A stretch of DNA of 64,000 nucleotides. Origin: JAAYDK01 sp964543935. Its GTDB lineage: Bacteria > Spirochaetota > Spirochaetia > Sphaerochaetales > Sphaerochaetaceae. The stretch spans positions 12,723-76,722 of the forward strand of contig CAZJAK010000003.1 of assembly GCA_964543935.1 (NCBI GenBank). The letters run 5' to 3'. How positions within the stretch are numbered: the stretch's first letter is position 1; each line of letters starts with the position of its first letter. Below, piece by piece: positions 1 through 8,027 of this stretch. The notes under the pieces are model-generated. The model was given only the letters and a program-made list of their open reading frames with translations. It had not been told where the DNA came from and ran no database searches. Position numbers and translations under genes: made by a program.

Positions 1-212
1 TATTGGGCATGCATCTCAACGATGCAAAAAGCACCTACGGCAGCCGGGTCGACCGGCATGCCCCGCTCGGAGCGGGCAATCTCGGTCTTGAGCCCTTCAA
101 AGCAATGATGGGCGACAGCCGGTTCGAAAACATACCGTTAATCTTGGAAACCACCGACCCGGAGTTATGGAGCAAAGAAATCGAGATGCTGCGGTCGTTC
201 AGCATCGCATGA
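1..212 (+). CDS. nfo: Endonuclease IV (AP endonuclease), C-terminal fragment
   Basis: The reading frame is open from the window edge and stops at TGA 210-212, so only the last 69 or so residues are present. They contain the end-of-barrel motifs of the Nfo family: HLND-A-K, then VDRH with a metal-binding Asp and His, and LILET with a metal-binding Glu. The enzyme uses a trinuclear zinc site to cut DNA at abasic sites in base excision repair. The downstream phosphodiesterase starts 18 bases later, so the two are probably cotranscribed. The family call is firm for such a short piece because the metal-site spacing is intact. The true start lies outside the window. Confidence 0.88.
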   Translation, partial: LGMHLNDAKSTYGSRVDRHAPLGAGNLGLEPFKAMMGDSRFENIPLILETTDPELWSKEIEMLRSFSIA

Positions 213-229
213 AGCGAGGTATCCCCACC

Positions 230-1012
230 ATGTCCAGAGAATTGTTCGCAGGAATCGGCAAGCCGGTGGTGTTCGGCCACCGTGGGCATTCGGAGGCAGC
301 CCCGGAAAACACGATGGCAGCTTTCAGGCTGTGCGTGGAACACGGGGTACCGGCTGTCGAGCTTGATGTCCATTTGTGCAAGACAGGAGAATTGGTCGTC
401 ATCCACGACCACAAGCTCAACCGCCTAGCCGGCGTAGACGGCACTGTCGAGGAAAGCACCTTCGAGTACTTGCGATCGTTGGATGTGGGCAGCCACAAGG
501 ATGCCCGGTTTGCCAGCGAGCGGATCCCTTTGCTTAGTGAATTATTTGCTGAATGCGGCGACAAGTTGTTCTATGATGTGGAACTGAAGGTCCATGGAAA
601 AGCCGACACTGGCTTGGCTGCCACAACATGGGAAACAATCAAAGCTTTTAAACTCGAGCATCGGTGCATGGTGTCGTCGTTCAATCCCTTTGCCGTGAGA
701 TATTTCAACCGAGCCTCAGCAAAAAGCATTCCCACCGCGGTCATCTATTGCGAGAGCGACGATGTCCCGAGGATTCTCCAGCATGGCTGGGGCAGGCACC
801 TGGCCCAAGCGACTGTGCTGAAACCCGACCACAGACAGGTCGATGCCGCGATGGTGGCGAAGATGCGAACCGCCAAAGGGTATCCGATATCGACATGGAC
901 GGTGAACGACCGCACCGAATGCCGCCGCTTGCTCGAAGTTGGCATCGACGGCATCATCGGCAATGACCCGCTTATGTTGTTGGAAGAGGTCGCCAAGCAC
1001 GCTCAGCGGTAA
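230..1012 (+). CDS. Glycerophosphodiester phosphodiesterase (GDPD family)
   Basis: A 260-residue protein with the full GDPD signature: HRG at residues 17-19, APENT at 24-28, the metal-binding pair E44 and D46, and the second catalytic His in IHD at 59. The C-terminal part has the family's WTVND and GIDGIIGNDP strands, where most members have TNDP. It hydrolyses glycerophosphodiesters to glycerol-3-phosphate and an alcohol. No signal peptide is visible, so it is probably cytoplasmic (UgpQ-like). ATG 230 was chosen over an upstream in-frame start at 167 because GCGAGG precedes it and it begins just after the nfo stop. The 3' end overlaps the convergent lipoprotein gene by 10 bases. Confidence 0.9.
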   Translation: MSRELFAGIGKPVVFGHRGHSEAAPENTMAAFRLCVEHGVPAVELDVHLCKTGELVVIHDHKLNRLAGVDGTVEESTFEYLRSLDVGSHKDARFASERIPLLSELFAECGDKLFYDVELKVHGKADTGLAATTWETIKAFKLEHRCMVSSFNPFAVRYFNRASAKSIPTAVIYCESDDVPRILQHGWGRHLAQATVLKPDHRQVDAAMVAKMRTAKGYPISTWTVNDRTECRRLLEVGIDGIIGNDPLMLLEEVAKHAQR

Positions 1013-2406
1013 AGCTCGCGCGCCATCATCCCCGAACCGACCGTCCCATAATTCTTGAATGCTTGTTGGATGGCCGCTTCGGTGGAATCTCCCCTTCCGA
1101 CAGCCATGAATTGGCCCGATTCATACACATCCTGATTGGTTCTCAGATCGATGAGCCGCATCTCACCCGAAACCGTCACGGTCGGCACTCCTGCCGCCAC
1201 AGCAGTATGGGCCACTCCGACTTTTCCCATGACCAGATACCGTTGGGCGGGATAAGCCGCTTTGACTGCAATCAAGAAATCCTCGTCATCGGCGTCGGCA
1301 TGGGCCATGGCTGAAATCATGAACAATCCGTTGGCCTCGTAGCGTTGCAAAAAAGCTTCGTTGGCATGGTTCGAAGCCAACAACTCGCCTTGCAACGAGT
1401 ATTCCATGACGGCTACGAGGATGCCGGCCGAGGCCCGTGCTGAAGTACGTTCGTAGGCCATGGTGATCTCTTTGGTGGCAAGCATCGTGGAAATCCGTTG
1501 GGCAGCCTCAACCGAGATGCCTTCGAAGGCCGCCAAAGCTTGGCGCATGTCGATCATGAAAGCGATCGTGCCCTTGCCGACGATGGTTGGATTGTCGGGA
1601 ATATACGTGACCTGACCGTTGCTATCGGTTGAAAACCGTTCTTCATCGACATAGGGTTGTCCCATACCATCCAAGGCGTGGAAACTCGAGCGTAAGGTTG
1701 CCCCTTGAACGCGGGGGGCCAATGTCCCCGAACCACGGCGCACCAGCAACGTCACTGCCGGAATGGCTGGGTCAGGCCGTGTCATGACAAGATTCAAGCG
1801 AGAGACTATCTTGACCGCCTGCTCCACGTGGTCGGCATACTGCACCATTCCCCGTCCTTTTTCCATCGTGAATGCAATCGAGGCCGCCTGCAGGTGTTTT
1901 TCGGCGGCTTCAATGTCGCGGTTGGCGCGAAAGGCCGCTTCAGCTTCTGAACGCAAGGCAGCCACTTGCTGTTGTTGCTGTTGTAGAAGCAGCAAAGCCG
2001 AGGTCCTCGCCTCCTCCAGCCGGTCGCGGTCACCCACAGCAAGCAGGTAGGTGGTTGTCTCGAGCTTGTCTTTAGTGGTGGCCTCTTGGGTGATCCGTAA
2101 GCCGTACAGTTCAATCCGGCCTGAGGCAATCATCTCACGCGTGAGGGGCGTGGCGATATCCTCACCGATATAATCGGAGACTTGGGCCAAGATCGACTCG
2201 ATCGCCACCAAGCGGGAGCGACCTTCTTGATTGGAGACACCTTTGCCGACGAACGCCATCTGGTCACGACCCACCTGTGGTTCATACACCCACACGGGCA
2301 CGCCTTCGACATTGGACCTTAACAACACTCCAAGCGATGAACAACCGCTGAGCAACAGGACAAGGAGGAGTAATAGACTGGCAACGCACACGAAGTTCCT
2401 GTTCAC
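1003..2406 (-). CDS. LPP20-family lipoprotein
   Basis: A 467-residue exported protein. A long Leu-rich hydrophobic core ends in a lipobox, LLSGC, with C22 as the lipidation site. After it comes an LPP20-like domain (GKGVSNQEGRSRLVA and a second GRGDSTEAAIQQAFKNYG near the C terminus), the fold typical of spirochaete and Helicobacter envelope lipoproteins. The middle holds a run of six Gln and an alanine/glutamate-rich stretch likely to form a coiled coil, then beta-rich repeats. The GTG start at 2406 overlaps the stop of the upstream gene as GTGA, suggesting translational coupling; an in-frame TTG at 2409 is the alternative. The exact role is unknown; an envelope structural or secretion-accessory role is inference. 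Confidence 0.75.
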   Translation of the reverse strand: MNRNFVCVASLLLLLVLLLSGCSSLGVLLRSNVEGVPVWVYEPQVGRDQMAFVGKGVSNQEGRSRLVAIESILAQVSDYIGEDIATPLTREMIASGRIELYGLRITQEATTKDKLETTTYLLAVGDRDRLEEARTSALLLLQQQQQQVAALRSEAEAAFRANRDIEAAEKHLQAASIAFTMEKGRGMVQYADHVEQAVKIVSRLNLVMTRPDPAIPAVTLLVRRGSGTLAPRVQGATLRSSFHALDGMGQPYVDEERFSTDSNGQVTYIPDNPTIVGKGTIAFMIDMRQALAAFEGISVEAAQRISTMLATKEITMAYERTSARASAGILVAVMEYSLQGELLASNHANEAFLQRYEANGLFMISAMAHADADDEDFLIAVKAAYPAQRYLVMGKVGVAHTAVAAGVPTVTVSGEMRLIDLRTNQDVYESGQFMAVGRGDSTEAAIQQAFKNYGTVGSGMMARELYR

Positions 2407-3512
2407 CAATCAAAACCTACCGAAGCAGTCAATTTCAAACCCTTCCAAGAAGGATTGTATGCCACGAACGACGTCCCATCGGTCGACACCCATTGACCGA
2501 AACCCAATCCGACTGCCCAGTGCAAACGGCTCGATAGCCTATGCCTGAAAGAAAAGTGCACTTCGGCACCATACAAGGCCGACCATGACAGGTCGGCGAG
2601 CAAGGCCAGCCCGGCTCCGGCTGAAGCAGCCATGCTCACTGTAGAATTGGCAAACAAGCCCGCTTGGTTGCCCGTCAGCGACGAGACCGGTACGGAGGCT
2701 TCGATTTCCACACCGGTTACCGCATCGAATCCAAGCGCTCCAGTGAAGGGAAGAGAACCTCCTAGCCAGAGCGACAACGAAAACGGGTAAACCGGCAAGG
2801 TCTTCTTGAACCTCGCTTGCAAGCCGATGCGCTCCAGTGTTGCCTGCAGTGCCACCTCGCCTTGCCACCGCGATACTCGGGTCCTGAGAGGCATGCCCGG
2901 AACGAATTGACGCTTGCCCCATAGCCGGTGGAATTCCACAACCGTCTGAGGTTGCCCATCGTACGGTTGGTGAACCAGGGCAGTACCGAGCAGACCCACC
3001 ACTTCAGAAGCATTGTCGAGCACTTCAACGAAAAGGCCTTCCTGAGGAACACCTTGGGCATATAAGGCCGAAAGAGTCCTTTGGTGGACATAATCGATGA
3101 CCTCGCTCCTGCTTGTCTCGAACAAAGGTCCGACATCGTACTGCAGTTGGCCGACAACAGCTTGTCGCACAGTGCGGTCGTCCACATCGGTGAAAACAAT
3201 CGTCCGGGACAATTCGTTTCGACCATAGCGCATCGTGACGGCACATGAGGCAAGCGAAAGGTCGTACATGGTCAAGCCGGTCAATCGGACTTCAAAGGTC
3301 TCCCCTGCGTCCTCTGAAAATTCCACCCGCCACCCGAACAGGATCCCGATGGCCTCGCCTACCGCACGGGAAACGGTTTTCCCGATGGTGGCTTGTGAAA
3401 ACGATTCATCCATCGACAGGTCGAGGCGTGCCTGAGGCAATGTCCCGGCCTGAAGCGGGAAGCAGACCGCCAACGCGATCAGTACAGCCAGAACCATAGC
3501 CCGTTTCGACAT
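2403..3512 (-). CDS. Exported envelope protein with beta-barrel-like C terminus
   Basis: A 369-residue protein I do not recognise. It begins with a clear signal peptide (MSKRAMVLAVLIALAVC, Ala-rich cleavage region near AGTLP). The N-terminal half is a soluble mixed domain. The last 120 residues alternate polar and hydrophobic residues with many Gly and aromatic positions and end in Trp, as outer-membrane beta-strands do. The ATG at 3512 shares one base with the stop of pepT (TGATG), and its own stop overlaps the start of the LPP20 gene, so pepT, this gene and the lipoprotein are translationally linked. It may work with the lipoprotein at the outer membrane; this rests on context only. Confidence 0.6.
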   Translation of the reverse strand: MSKRAMVLAVLIALAVCFPLQAGTLPQARLDLSMDESFSQATIGKTVSRAVGEAIGILFGWRVEFSEDAGETFEVRLTGLTMYDLSLASCAVTMRYGRNELSRTIVFTDVDDRTVRQAVVGQLQYDVGPLFETSRSEVIDYVHQRTLSALYAQGVPQEGLFVEVLDNASEVVGLLGTALVHQPYDGQPQTVVEFHRLWGKRQFVPGMPLRTRVSRWQGEVALQATLERIGLQARFKKTLPVYPFSLSLWLGGSLPFTGALGFDAVTGVEIEASVPVSSLTGNQAGLFANSTVSMAASAGAGLALLADLSWSALYGAEVHFSFRHRLSSRLHWAVGLGFGQWVSTDGTSFVAYNPSWKGLKLTASVGFDW

Positions 3513-4765
3513 CAGCAGGTCGCTCCGGCCCAATGGAGGATGATGTGTTCGACCAAACGAGCTGCATCCACCATTGCATCGAGAGCAGCCCATTCATAGC
3601 GGCTATGATAGTTGTGACCGCCGGTGAACAAGTTCGGGGCAGGCACGCCCAATTCAGCAAGACGGGCTCCGTCGGTTCCTCCCCGGATGATTCTCTCAAC
3701 CAGCGGGATGCCGAGTTTGCGGGCACTTTCGACGACCGCCGCCATCACTTGGGGTTGCTTCTTTATGGCCTCGTACATGTTGTAATAGACATGTTTTGAA
3801 GAAACCTCGACCTTTCCCGTGGGGAAAAGGGCTTCGATCGCTGCACCCAATCGCTCCAAAGCGGCGATGCGCTCATTGAGGCGCTTCAGGTCGAAATCAC
3901 GCAGATACAACACCACCCGGGTCTTTTCTGCCGTACCGTGGATTTCTTGGGCACAATAATAGCCGTAACGACCATCGGTAGCTTCGGGACTCTCGCTTTG
4001 GGGAATAGCTGAGATGAATGAGGCTGCCATGGTGACGCTGTTGACCATTTTCCCACGGGCTAAACCCAAGTGGAACGGGACTCCGCTGAAATCTGCATAC
4101 ACCGTGGCGGCGTTGAAACATTCCGCCTCGACTTCTCCATACGGCCCCCCATCCAACGTGTAACAACATGTGGAACGGATTTTCCCGATTGGAAATACAT
4201 CCATGCCCGCTCCAGTCTCCTCGTCGGTGGTGACGATGAACTCGACCTCCCCGTGCACGATGCTGTCATCGGAGGCAAGTTTGCGGGCAACCGCCATCAT
4301 GATCGCCAAGCCTGCTTTATCGTCAGCTCCCAACAAGGTGGTGCCATCGGTGACTACGATTGTCTTACCCACATACCTGGCCAACTCGGGATTGTCAGTC
4401 ACTTTCAGTGAGTACTCAGCATTCAACGGGATATCTTTCCCATCATAGTTGGCGACCACCCGTGGCTTGACACCATTGCCCATGATGTCGTCGGCGGTAT
4501 CGACATGGGCCATGAATCCAATCACGGCACATTGTCTGCCTTGCGGCATGTTCGAGGGCAAACGGGCGATCAGATACCCGTTAGGGTCGAGAAAGATGTC
4601 TTTAAAACCAAATTCCTTGAACTCCCGTTCAACCATCCGCACCAAATCCATCTGACCTGCAGTGGTCGGCCTGCGGCCTTCCACATGCGGGTCGCTCATC
4701 GTATCGACGGCTACATATCTGAGAAAACGTTCCAACAAATCATGTGCAAAGGTCGTGCTTTCCAT
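3512..4765 (-). CDS. pepT: Peptidase T (tripeptide aminopeptidase)
   Basis: A 417-residue M20B zinc peptidase that removes the N-terminal residue from tripeptides in the cytoplasm. Motifs seen: FMAHVDTAD (first zinc His and bridging Asp region), LLGADDKAGLA (bridging Asp), TTDEETGAG (catalytic Glu pair), YTLDGGPYGE, and GGTDGARL with FTGGHNYHS near the C terminus (last zinc His). Length matches the family (about 408-415). ATG 4765 was chosen over an ATG 18 bases upstream because GAGGAG sits just before it. It is followed without a gap by two exported proteins, an unusual setting for a cytosolic peptidase. Confidence 0.95.
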   Translation of the reverse strand: MESTTFAHDLLERFLRYVAVDTMSDPHVEGRRPTTAGQMDLVRMVEREFKEFGFKDIFLDPNGYLIARLPSNMPQGRQCAVIGFMAHVDTADDIMGNGVKPRVVANYDGKDIPLNAEYSLKVTDNPELARYVGKTIVVTDGTTLLGADDKAGLAIMMAVARKLASDDSIVHGEVEFIVTTDEETGAGMDVFPIGKIRSTCCYTLDGGPYGEVEAECFNAATVYADFSGVPFHLGLARGKMVNSVTMAASFISAIPQSESPEATDGRYGYYCAQEIHGTAEKTRVVLYLRDFDLKRLNERIAALERLGAAIEALFPTGKVEVSSKHVYYNMYEAIKKQPQVMAAVVESARKLGIPLVERIIRGGTDGARLAELGVPAPNLFTGGHNYHSRYEWAALDAMVDAARLVEHIILHWAGATC

Positions 4766-4801
4766 CTCCAACTCCTCGTCCACCGCAGTGCGTTCCGATG
4801 C

Positions 4802-4830
4802 ATTATTTCATATTCGAGGTGCGAATACAA
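4802..4830 (-). promoter_or_regulatory. Candidate promoter for pepT
   Basis: On the minus strand TTGTAT (4825-4830) is separated by 17 bases from AATAAT (4802-4807). The predicted transcript would start near 4795, leaving a leader of about 30 bases with the GAGGAG site. This would make pepT the head of a three-gene unit. Confidence 0.4.
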
Positions 4831-4864
4831 GTTCGGCTGGAAACCGATAGCCCGCCTTCGCTTT

Positions 4865-5734
4865 TCAAGCATCGAAATTATATTTTTTCAACATGGGCTT
4901 GACCATGTCGATCACTTGATAAATCGCAAACACGGCGATGACCAATCCAGTGACCACCGGTCCGTTGGCCAATGTCTTGCCGACCGTCATCATCGAGGAG
5001 GCCATCGCATAGGCGGCAGCCGGATCTGTCGTCACGTCGACAATCCACTCTTGGAACGACATGGCCAATGTATCGGCCCCGTATTTGTAATAGCGGTAGA
5101 TCGACAAAACTGACGTAGCGACAATCCCTGCCGCCACCGACAGTGCAGCCGCCGCCGTTATCTTGCCCCAGAATACCGTGGTGGGAATGCAGGCATAGAC
5201 GACTCCGGCAACAAGCAACACCACCGTCTTGGTCACTAATTTTTGCAAATCGCGTAGAAACGGAGCCCGCTGATTGGGAGGCAATGTTCGTGAGACTGAC
5301 AGAGCGTGTGCATGCAGGCCTCGTTCCAACGATTCGACTTGGTCAGCCATCTCGTTGAAACTTGCTTCGTCCACCAATGAGCGGGCGGCCTCCAAAACTT
5401 CCGACGGATTTCCTCCGTAAGCCAAGCGATGGCAGAACCCCACATACCTCTTACCATCCTGTTCCTCCATCGACAATGCGACGATCTCGCTGGCTTGTAT
5501 ATCCGACCAGCTACGGCCGGCCATGGTGCCTGTTTGTTGAGCGAGTTCTTGTTCAAGGTAGGGGCCGACCACACTCCATTGCTCCTCGATGACTTTAGCC
5601 ACCTCGGGTAGCAGCCGTCCGTCGGGAGGCAAGGGGTTGGGCTTGGCGCTCCATTGCATCTCACACCCGACCAGTGATACCGCCACTAAGAGGCAAACCG
5701 CATCAAGGCACGCTTTACGCACGAATTTCTTCAT
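4865..5734 (-). CDS. Lipoprotein with C-terminal membrane segments, function unknown
   Basis: A 289-residue protein not recognised from any family. The signal peptide ends in SLVGC with C24 as lipidation site. Residues 25-165 are acidic and helical, with a Trp/Glu-rich first half. From about residue 170 there are probably three hydrophobic stretches (VVLLVAGVVYA, TAAAALSVAAGIVAT, VVTGLVIAVFAIY). A lipoprotein that also carries internal membrane helices is uncommon and raises the question of which membrane it occupies. ATG 5734 is preceded by GGAGGAG, which rules out the 44-residue upstream extension of the frame. The gene lies 43 bases after the upstream outer-membrane-like gene, so cotranscription is likely. 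Confidence 0.6.
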   Translation of the reverse strand: MKKFVRKACLDAVCLLVAVSLVGCEMQWSAKPNPLPPDGRLLPEVAKVIEEQWSVVGPYLEQELAQQTGTMAGRSWSDIQASEIVALSMEEQDGKRYVGFCHRLAYGGNPSEVLEAARSLVDEASFNEMADQVESLERGLHAHALSVSRTLPPNQRAPFLRDLQKLVTKTVVLLVAGVVYACIPTTVFWGKITAAAALSVAAGIVATSVLSIYRYYKYGADTLAMSFQEWIVDVTTDPAAAYAMASSMMTVGKTLANGPVVTGLVIAVFAIYQVIDMVKPMLKKYNFDA

Positions 5735-5777
5735 CTTCTCCTCCTTTCTTTGTCCAACTGTTTTCCAGACGGGGCGA

Positions 5778-6344
5778 TCATTCCCATTGCGGCATGCTGA
5801 ATGGGAAACACCTGACACTGAACCGTAACCTGAACCTGAAACGAGAATAGGCTGGAACCAGCGCATTGATGTATGCCCAGCTTTCCGTGAATGAATCCGA
5901 AGGGTCGCGAAATAGCAACACTGGTTCCACGCAATACCTGTCGTTCACTTCGAAGGTGTAACCAAACATCATCCCGTTCAGGAAATGATTCGGCTCCTGA
6001 GGACGCCAGCTTCCCACGAACAGACAGGCATGGGCTAACGTGAATCCGACGAACGGACCAGTTTCCCAAGGGTGGTACTTCAATGCGATCGCCAGTTCCA
6101 GCAGTTGTTCTCCACCACCAGAACGGTCCACGATGTACGAAACGGGAAGCTCGATGCTGACACCAGGTGCGAAGGTCACGCTCACACCTGCTTCGGCTGC
6201 GATGTGGGTTGCCCACAGCGCCTCGACACAGGAGGCATCGATGAATGCCGACACCTCACCGCCGCCCTGTCTATTGCCCGTTTGGGCCAAGCTGGGTTGA
6301 ATGACCACCAGAACGAGCGCCAATACAAGTGGAATTCGCTTCAC
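5778..6344 (-). CDS. Small exported outer-membrane-like protein
   Basis: A 188-residue protein beginning at GTG 6344, where GGGAGG lies four bases upstream. It has a signal peptide (KRIPLVLALVLVVIQPSLAQ, cleavage after SLA). The remainder has alternating hydrophobic strands and ends with an arginine/phenylalanine-rich strand (FRFRLRFSVRCF), as in eight-stranded barrels. It carries three cysteines, which is unusual for a barrel protein. I recognise no family. Upstream, 94 bases away, is a small membrane protein gene; downstream is a lipoprotein. Confidence 0.55.
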   Translation of the reverse strand: MKRIPLVLALVLVVIQPSLAQTGNRQGGGEVSAFIDASCVEALWATHIAAEAGVSVTFAPGVSIELPVSYIVDRSGGGEQLLELAIALKYHPWETGPFVGFTLAHACLFVGSWRPQEPNHFLNGMMFGYTFEVNDRYCVEPVLLFRDPSDSFTESWAYINALVPAYSRFRFRLRFSVRCFPFSMPQWE

Positions 6345-6438
6345 AGAGCCTCCCTTCCGGCTTACGGCCGGTTGTAGGCCCAACCGTACGGCAGACAGGA
6401 ACGGGAGGCAACTCGCTGTTTTTGTTAGCTTGGAGTGG

Positions 6439-6945
6439 TCAGATGGAGGTCGGCTCCCAACCAAATGCTTTGATCAGATGCTCTTTATGGCTCTTGGCCC
6501 TTGTGGATACGAACTTGGCCACATCCTCATGCTCCAATTCCATGAACATGCCGTTGCGCATGCCGACCACTTTCCCGAACGAAATCGACTTGATCGAGGA
6601 AATGGGGATCGACCACACTGGGGCAAAACTTGTCGGGGAGCCGGCTGTTTTGGTCTTGATTACCAGATGGACGTGGGTGGAAGTGACAACCAAACGGCCC
6701 CGCACCAAGTCTTCGGTCGCAGCGGGCGGGACTTTGGCGCACGGCATGGAGTAGGAGAGCGGCTCGCCGACTGCTTGTGCGGCTGCTGTCGGGCTGACCC
6801 AATACGAGACATACCAATACAGCCCCAACAACGCAAACATCAGGACAAAGAGCGACCAATACAACCATGGTGCGGTGGTTTTATCGGGCATGAAGACCGC
6901 CAAGCCGAACAAGGCGACCAACGCCACGCTGATCAAACGCTTCAT
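6439..6945 (-). CDS. Two-helix membrane protein with PH-like domain
   Basis: A 168-residue protein with two N-terminal membrane helices (ISVALVALFGLAVF and WSLFVLMFALLGLYWYV) followed by a beta-rich domain of about 95 residues. The strand pattern (GRLVVTSTHVHLVIKT, WSIPISSIKSISFGK, NGMFMELEH, then a terminal helix) resembles bacterial PH or GRAM domains. No catalytic motif is present. The ATG at 6945 has no Shine-Dalgarno; a promoter predicted to start transcription at the start codon fits instead. It is divergent from the DUF2156 gene and the two share a symmetric site, so they may be coregulated. Confidence 0.5.
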   Translation of the reverse strand: MKRLISVALVALFGLAVFMPDKTTAPWLYWSLFVLMFALLGLYWYVSYWVSPTAAAQAVGEPLSYSMPCAKVPPAATEDLVRGRLVVTSTHVHLVIKTKTAGSPTSFAPVWSIPISSIKSISFGKVVGMRNGMFMELEHEDVAKFVSTRAKSHKEHLIKAFGWEPTSI

Positions 6946-6952
6946 GCCAGCG

Positions 6953-7046
6953 ATGATAGCAGATGGACCAGCACTTGTCGACCTGTGCACGATGGAGTAC
7001 ATAGTGCACAGGGAGCCTTGCCGAATGTAATCGTTTCAGGTATCCT
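6953..7046. promoter_or_regulatory. Divergent leaderless promoters flanking an inverted repeat
   Basis: Minus strand: TCGACA (6976-6981), 17 bases, TATCAT (6953-6958), then 7 bases to the ATG at 6945. Plus strand: TTGCCG (7018-7023), 17 bases, TATCCT (7041-7046), then 6 bases to the ATG at 7053. Between the two -35 boxes lies the inverted repeat CCTGTGCAC (6982-6990) and GTGCACAGG (7004-7012). Each half contains the palindrome GTGCAC, and the two palindromes are 19 bases apart. The position upstream of both -35 boxes suits an activator. Confidence 0.45.
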
Positions 7047-7052
7047 GACTTT

Positions 7053-7961
7053 ATGCCTTCAATTGCGCCATTTCCCGACTCGGTCCCGTTGGAACTGGAC
7101 CATCTTGTGCTCGTGCAACCGTTTCTTCTCGCCCACAGGGACGGCATTTCCGAGCTTTCGATGGCCTCGTTGCTACCGTTCACAGCCAAACACCGTTACC
7201 GGGTATTCACCTATGCAGACCAAAACGGGAAGCTCCAGTACGGATTCATCGGTTGGCAAGCTACCGCCACTGGTGAAGACTGCTACGCGTTTTTCCCGGC
7301 AGGTTATCCCAGTCATGCCGTCATGCAGCAATTGATTCCCATGGTGGATGAGATCAACACCATCGGCACGGCAGCTTTGCCCTCATGGTCTGAGGGATTG
7401 AAACAAGCAGGATTGAGCCTGGCCATCGAGGAAGACCGGGACAACGCCGACTATCTGTATGATCGTACCAGCTTGGTGGAATTAGTCGGCCAAGCTTTAC
7501 ATAAGAAGCTAGCCCATGCCATGAAGTTTGCCGAGGACAACCCCGACCGGATCTTGCTCCCCGCCCGTTTGTGTGAGGATAAGGACATGCTCGAGGTATT
7601 GTACGGATGGGCTGCCGGCAAGGACAATCCAGAAGACATGCTGGCGACAGAAACCGCTATCCGATACCGCACGGAACTCAACCTAGAAGGCGCCGTATTA
7701 TACTCCAAGGACACTCCGGTGGCCTTCACCCTCGGTGAACAGGATGGACCACAGCGCTTCATCATCCACATCGAGAAAGCCCTGCCATCGTTGCGGGGCG
7801 CTTACCAGTACATCAACAGGGCCTTCGCAGCCAGCTTGCCAGAGTCGGTTGTCGAGGTGAACCGCGAACAAGATTTGGGGATCCCCGGGCTCCGTCAAGC
7901 CAAACTCACTTACAAGCCCAGCGGATTCGTCATGAAACACAGGATCCGTATCAAAACCTGA
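7053..7961 (+). CDS. DUF2156 protein (LPG-synthase C-terminal domain, GNAT-like)
   Basis: A 302-residue soluble protein of the DUF2156 family, which shares the acyltransferase-like fold of the C-terminal domain of phosphatidylglycerol lysyltransferases but lacks their membrane part. Recognisable segments are the repeated core ending LEGAVLYSKDTPVAFTLGE, then IHIEKALPSLRGAYQYINR and EQDLGIPGLRQAKLTYKPS near the C terminus. The acceptor is unknown; transfer of an acyl or aminoacyl group is inferred from the fold. No Shine-Dalgarno is seen; the upstream promoter suggests a leaderless transcript. A lipoprotein gene begins 66 bases downstream on the same strand. Confidence 0.75.
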   Translation: MPSIAPFPDSVPLELDHLVLVQPFLLAHRDGISELSMASLLPFTAKHRYRVFTYADQNGKLQYGFIGWQATATGEDCYAFFPAGYPSHAVMQQLIPMVDEINTIGTAALPSWSEGLKQAGLSLAIEEDRDNADYLYDRTSLVELVGQALHKKLAHAMKFAEDNPDRILLPARLCEDKDMLEVLYGWAAGKDNPEDMLATETAIRYRTELNLEGAVLYSKDTPVAFTLGEQDGPQRFIIHIEKALPSLRGAYQYINRAFAASLPESVVEVNREQDLGIPGLRQAKLTYKPSGFVMKHRIRIKT

Positions 7962-8027
7962 TCAGCCTCCTTCCTCAGCCTTCGAAGCGTTCAGACCGTG
8001 GGTGCGGTCGGATGGTCGGAGGCAACC

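Noticed and set aside
6301..7335. 344-residue plus-strand ORF
   Set aside because: It runs across three better-supported genes and a divergent promoter region, with no domain signal.
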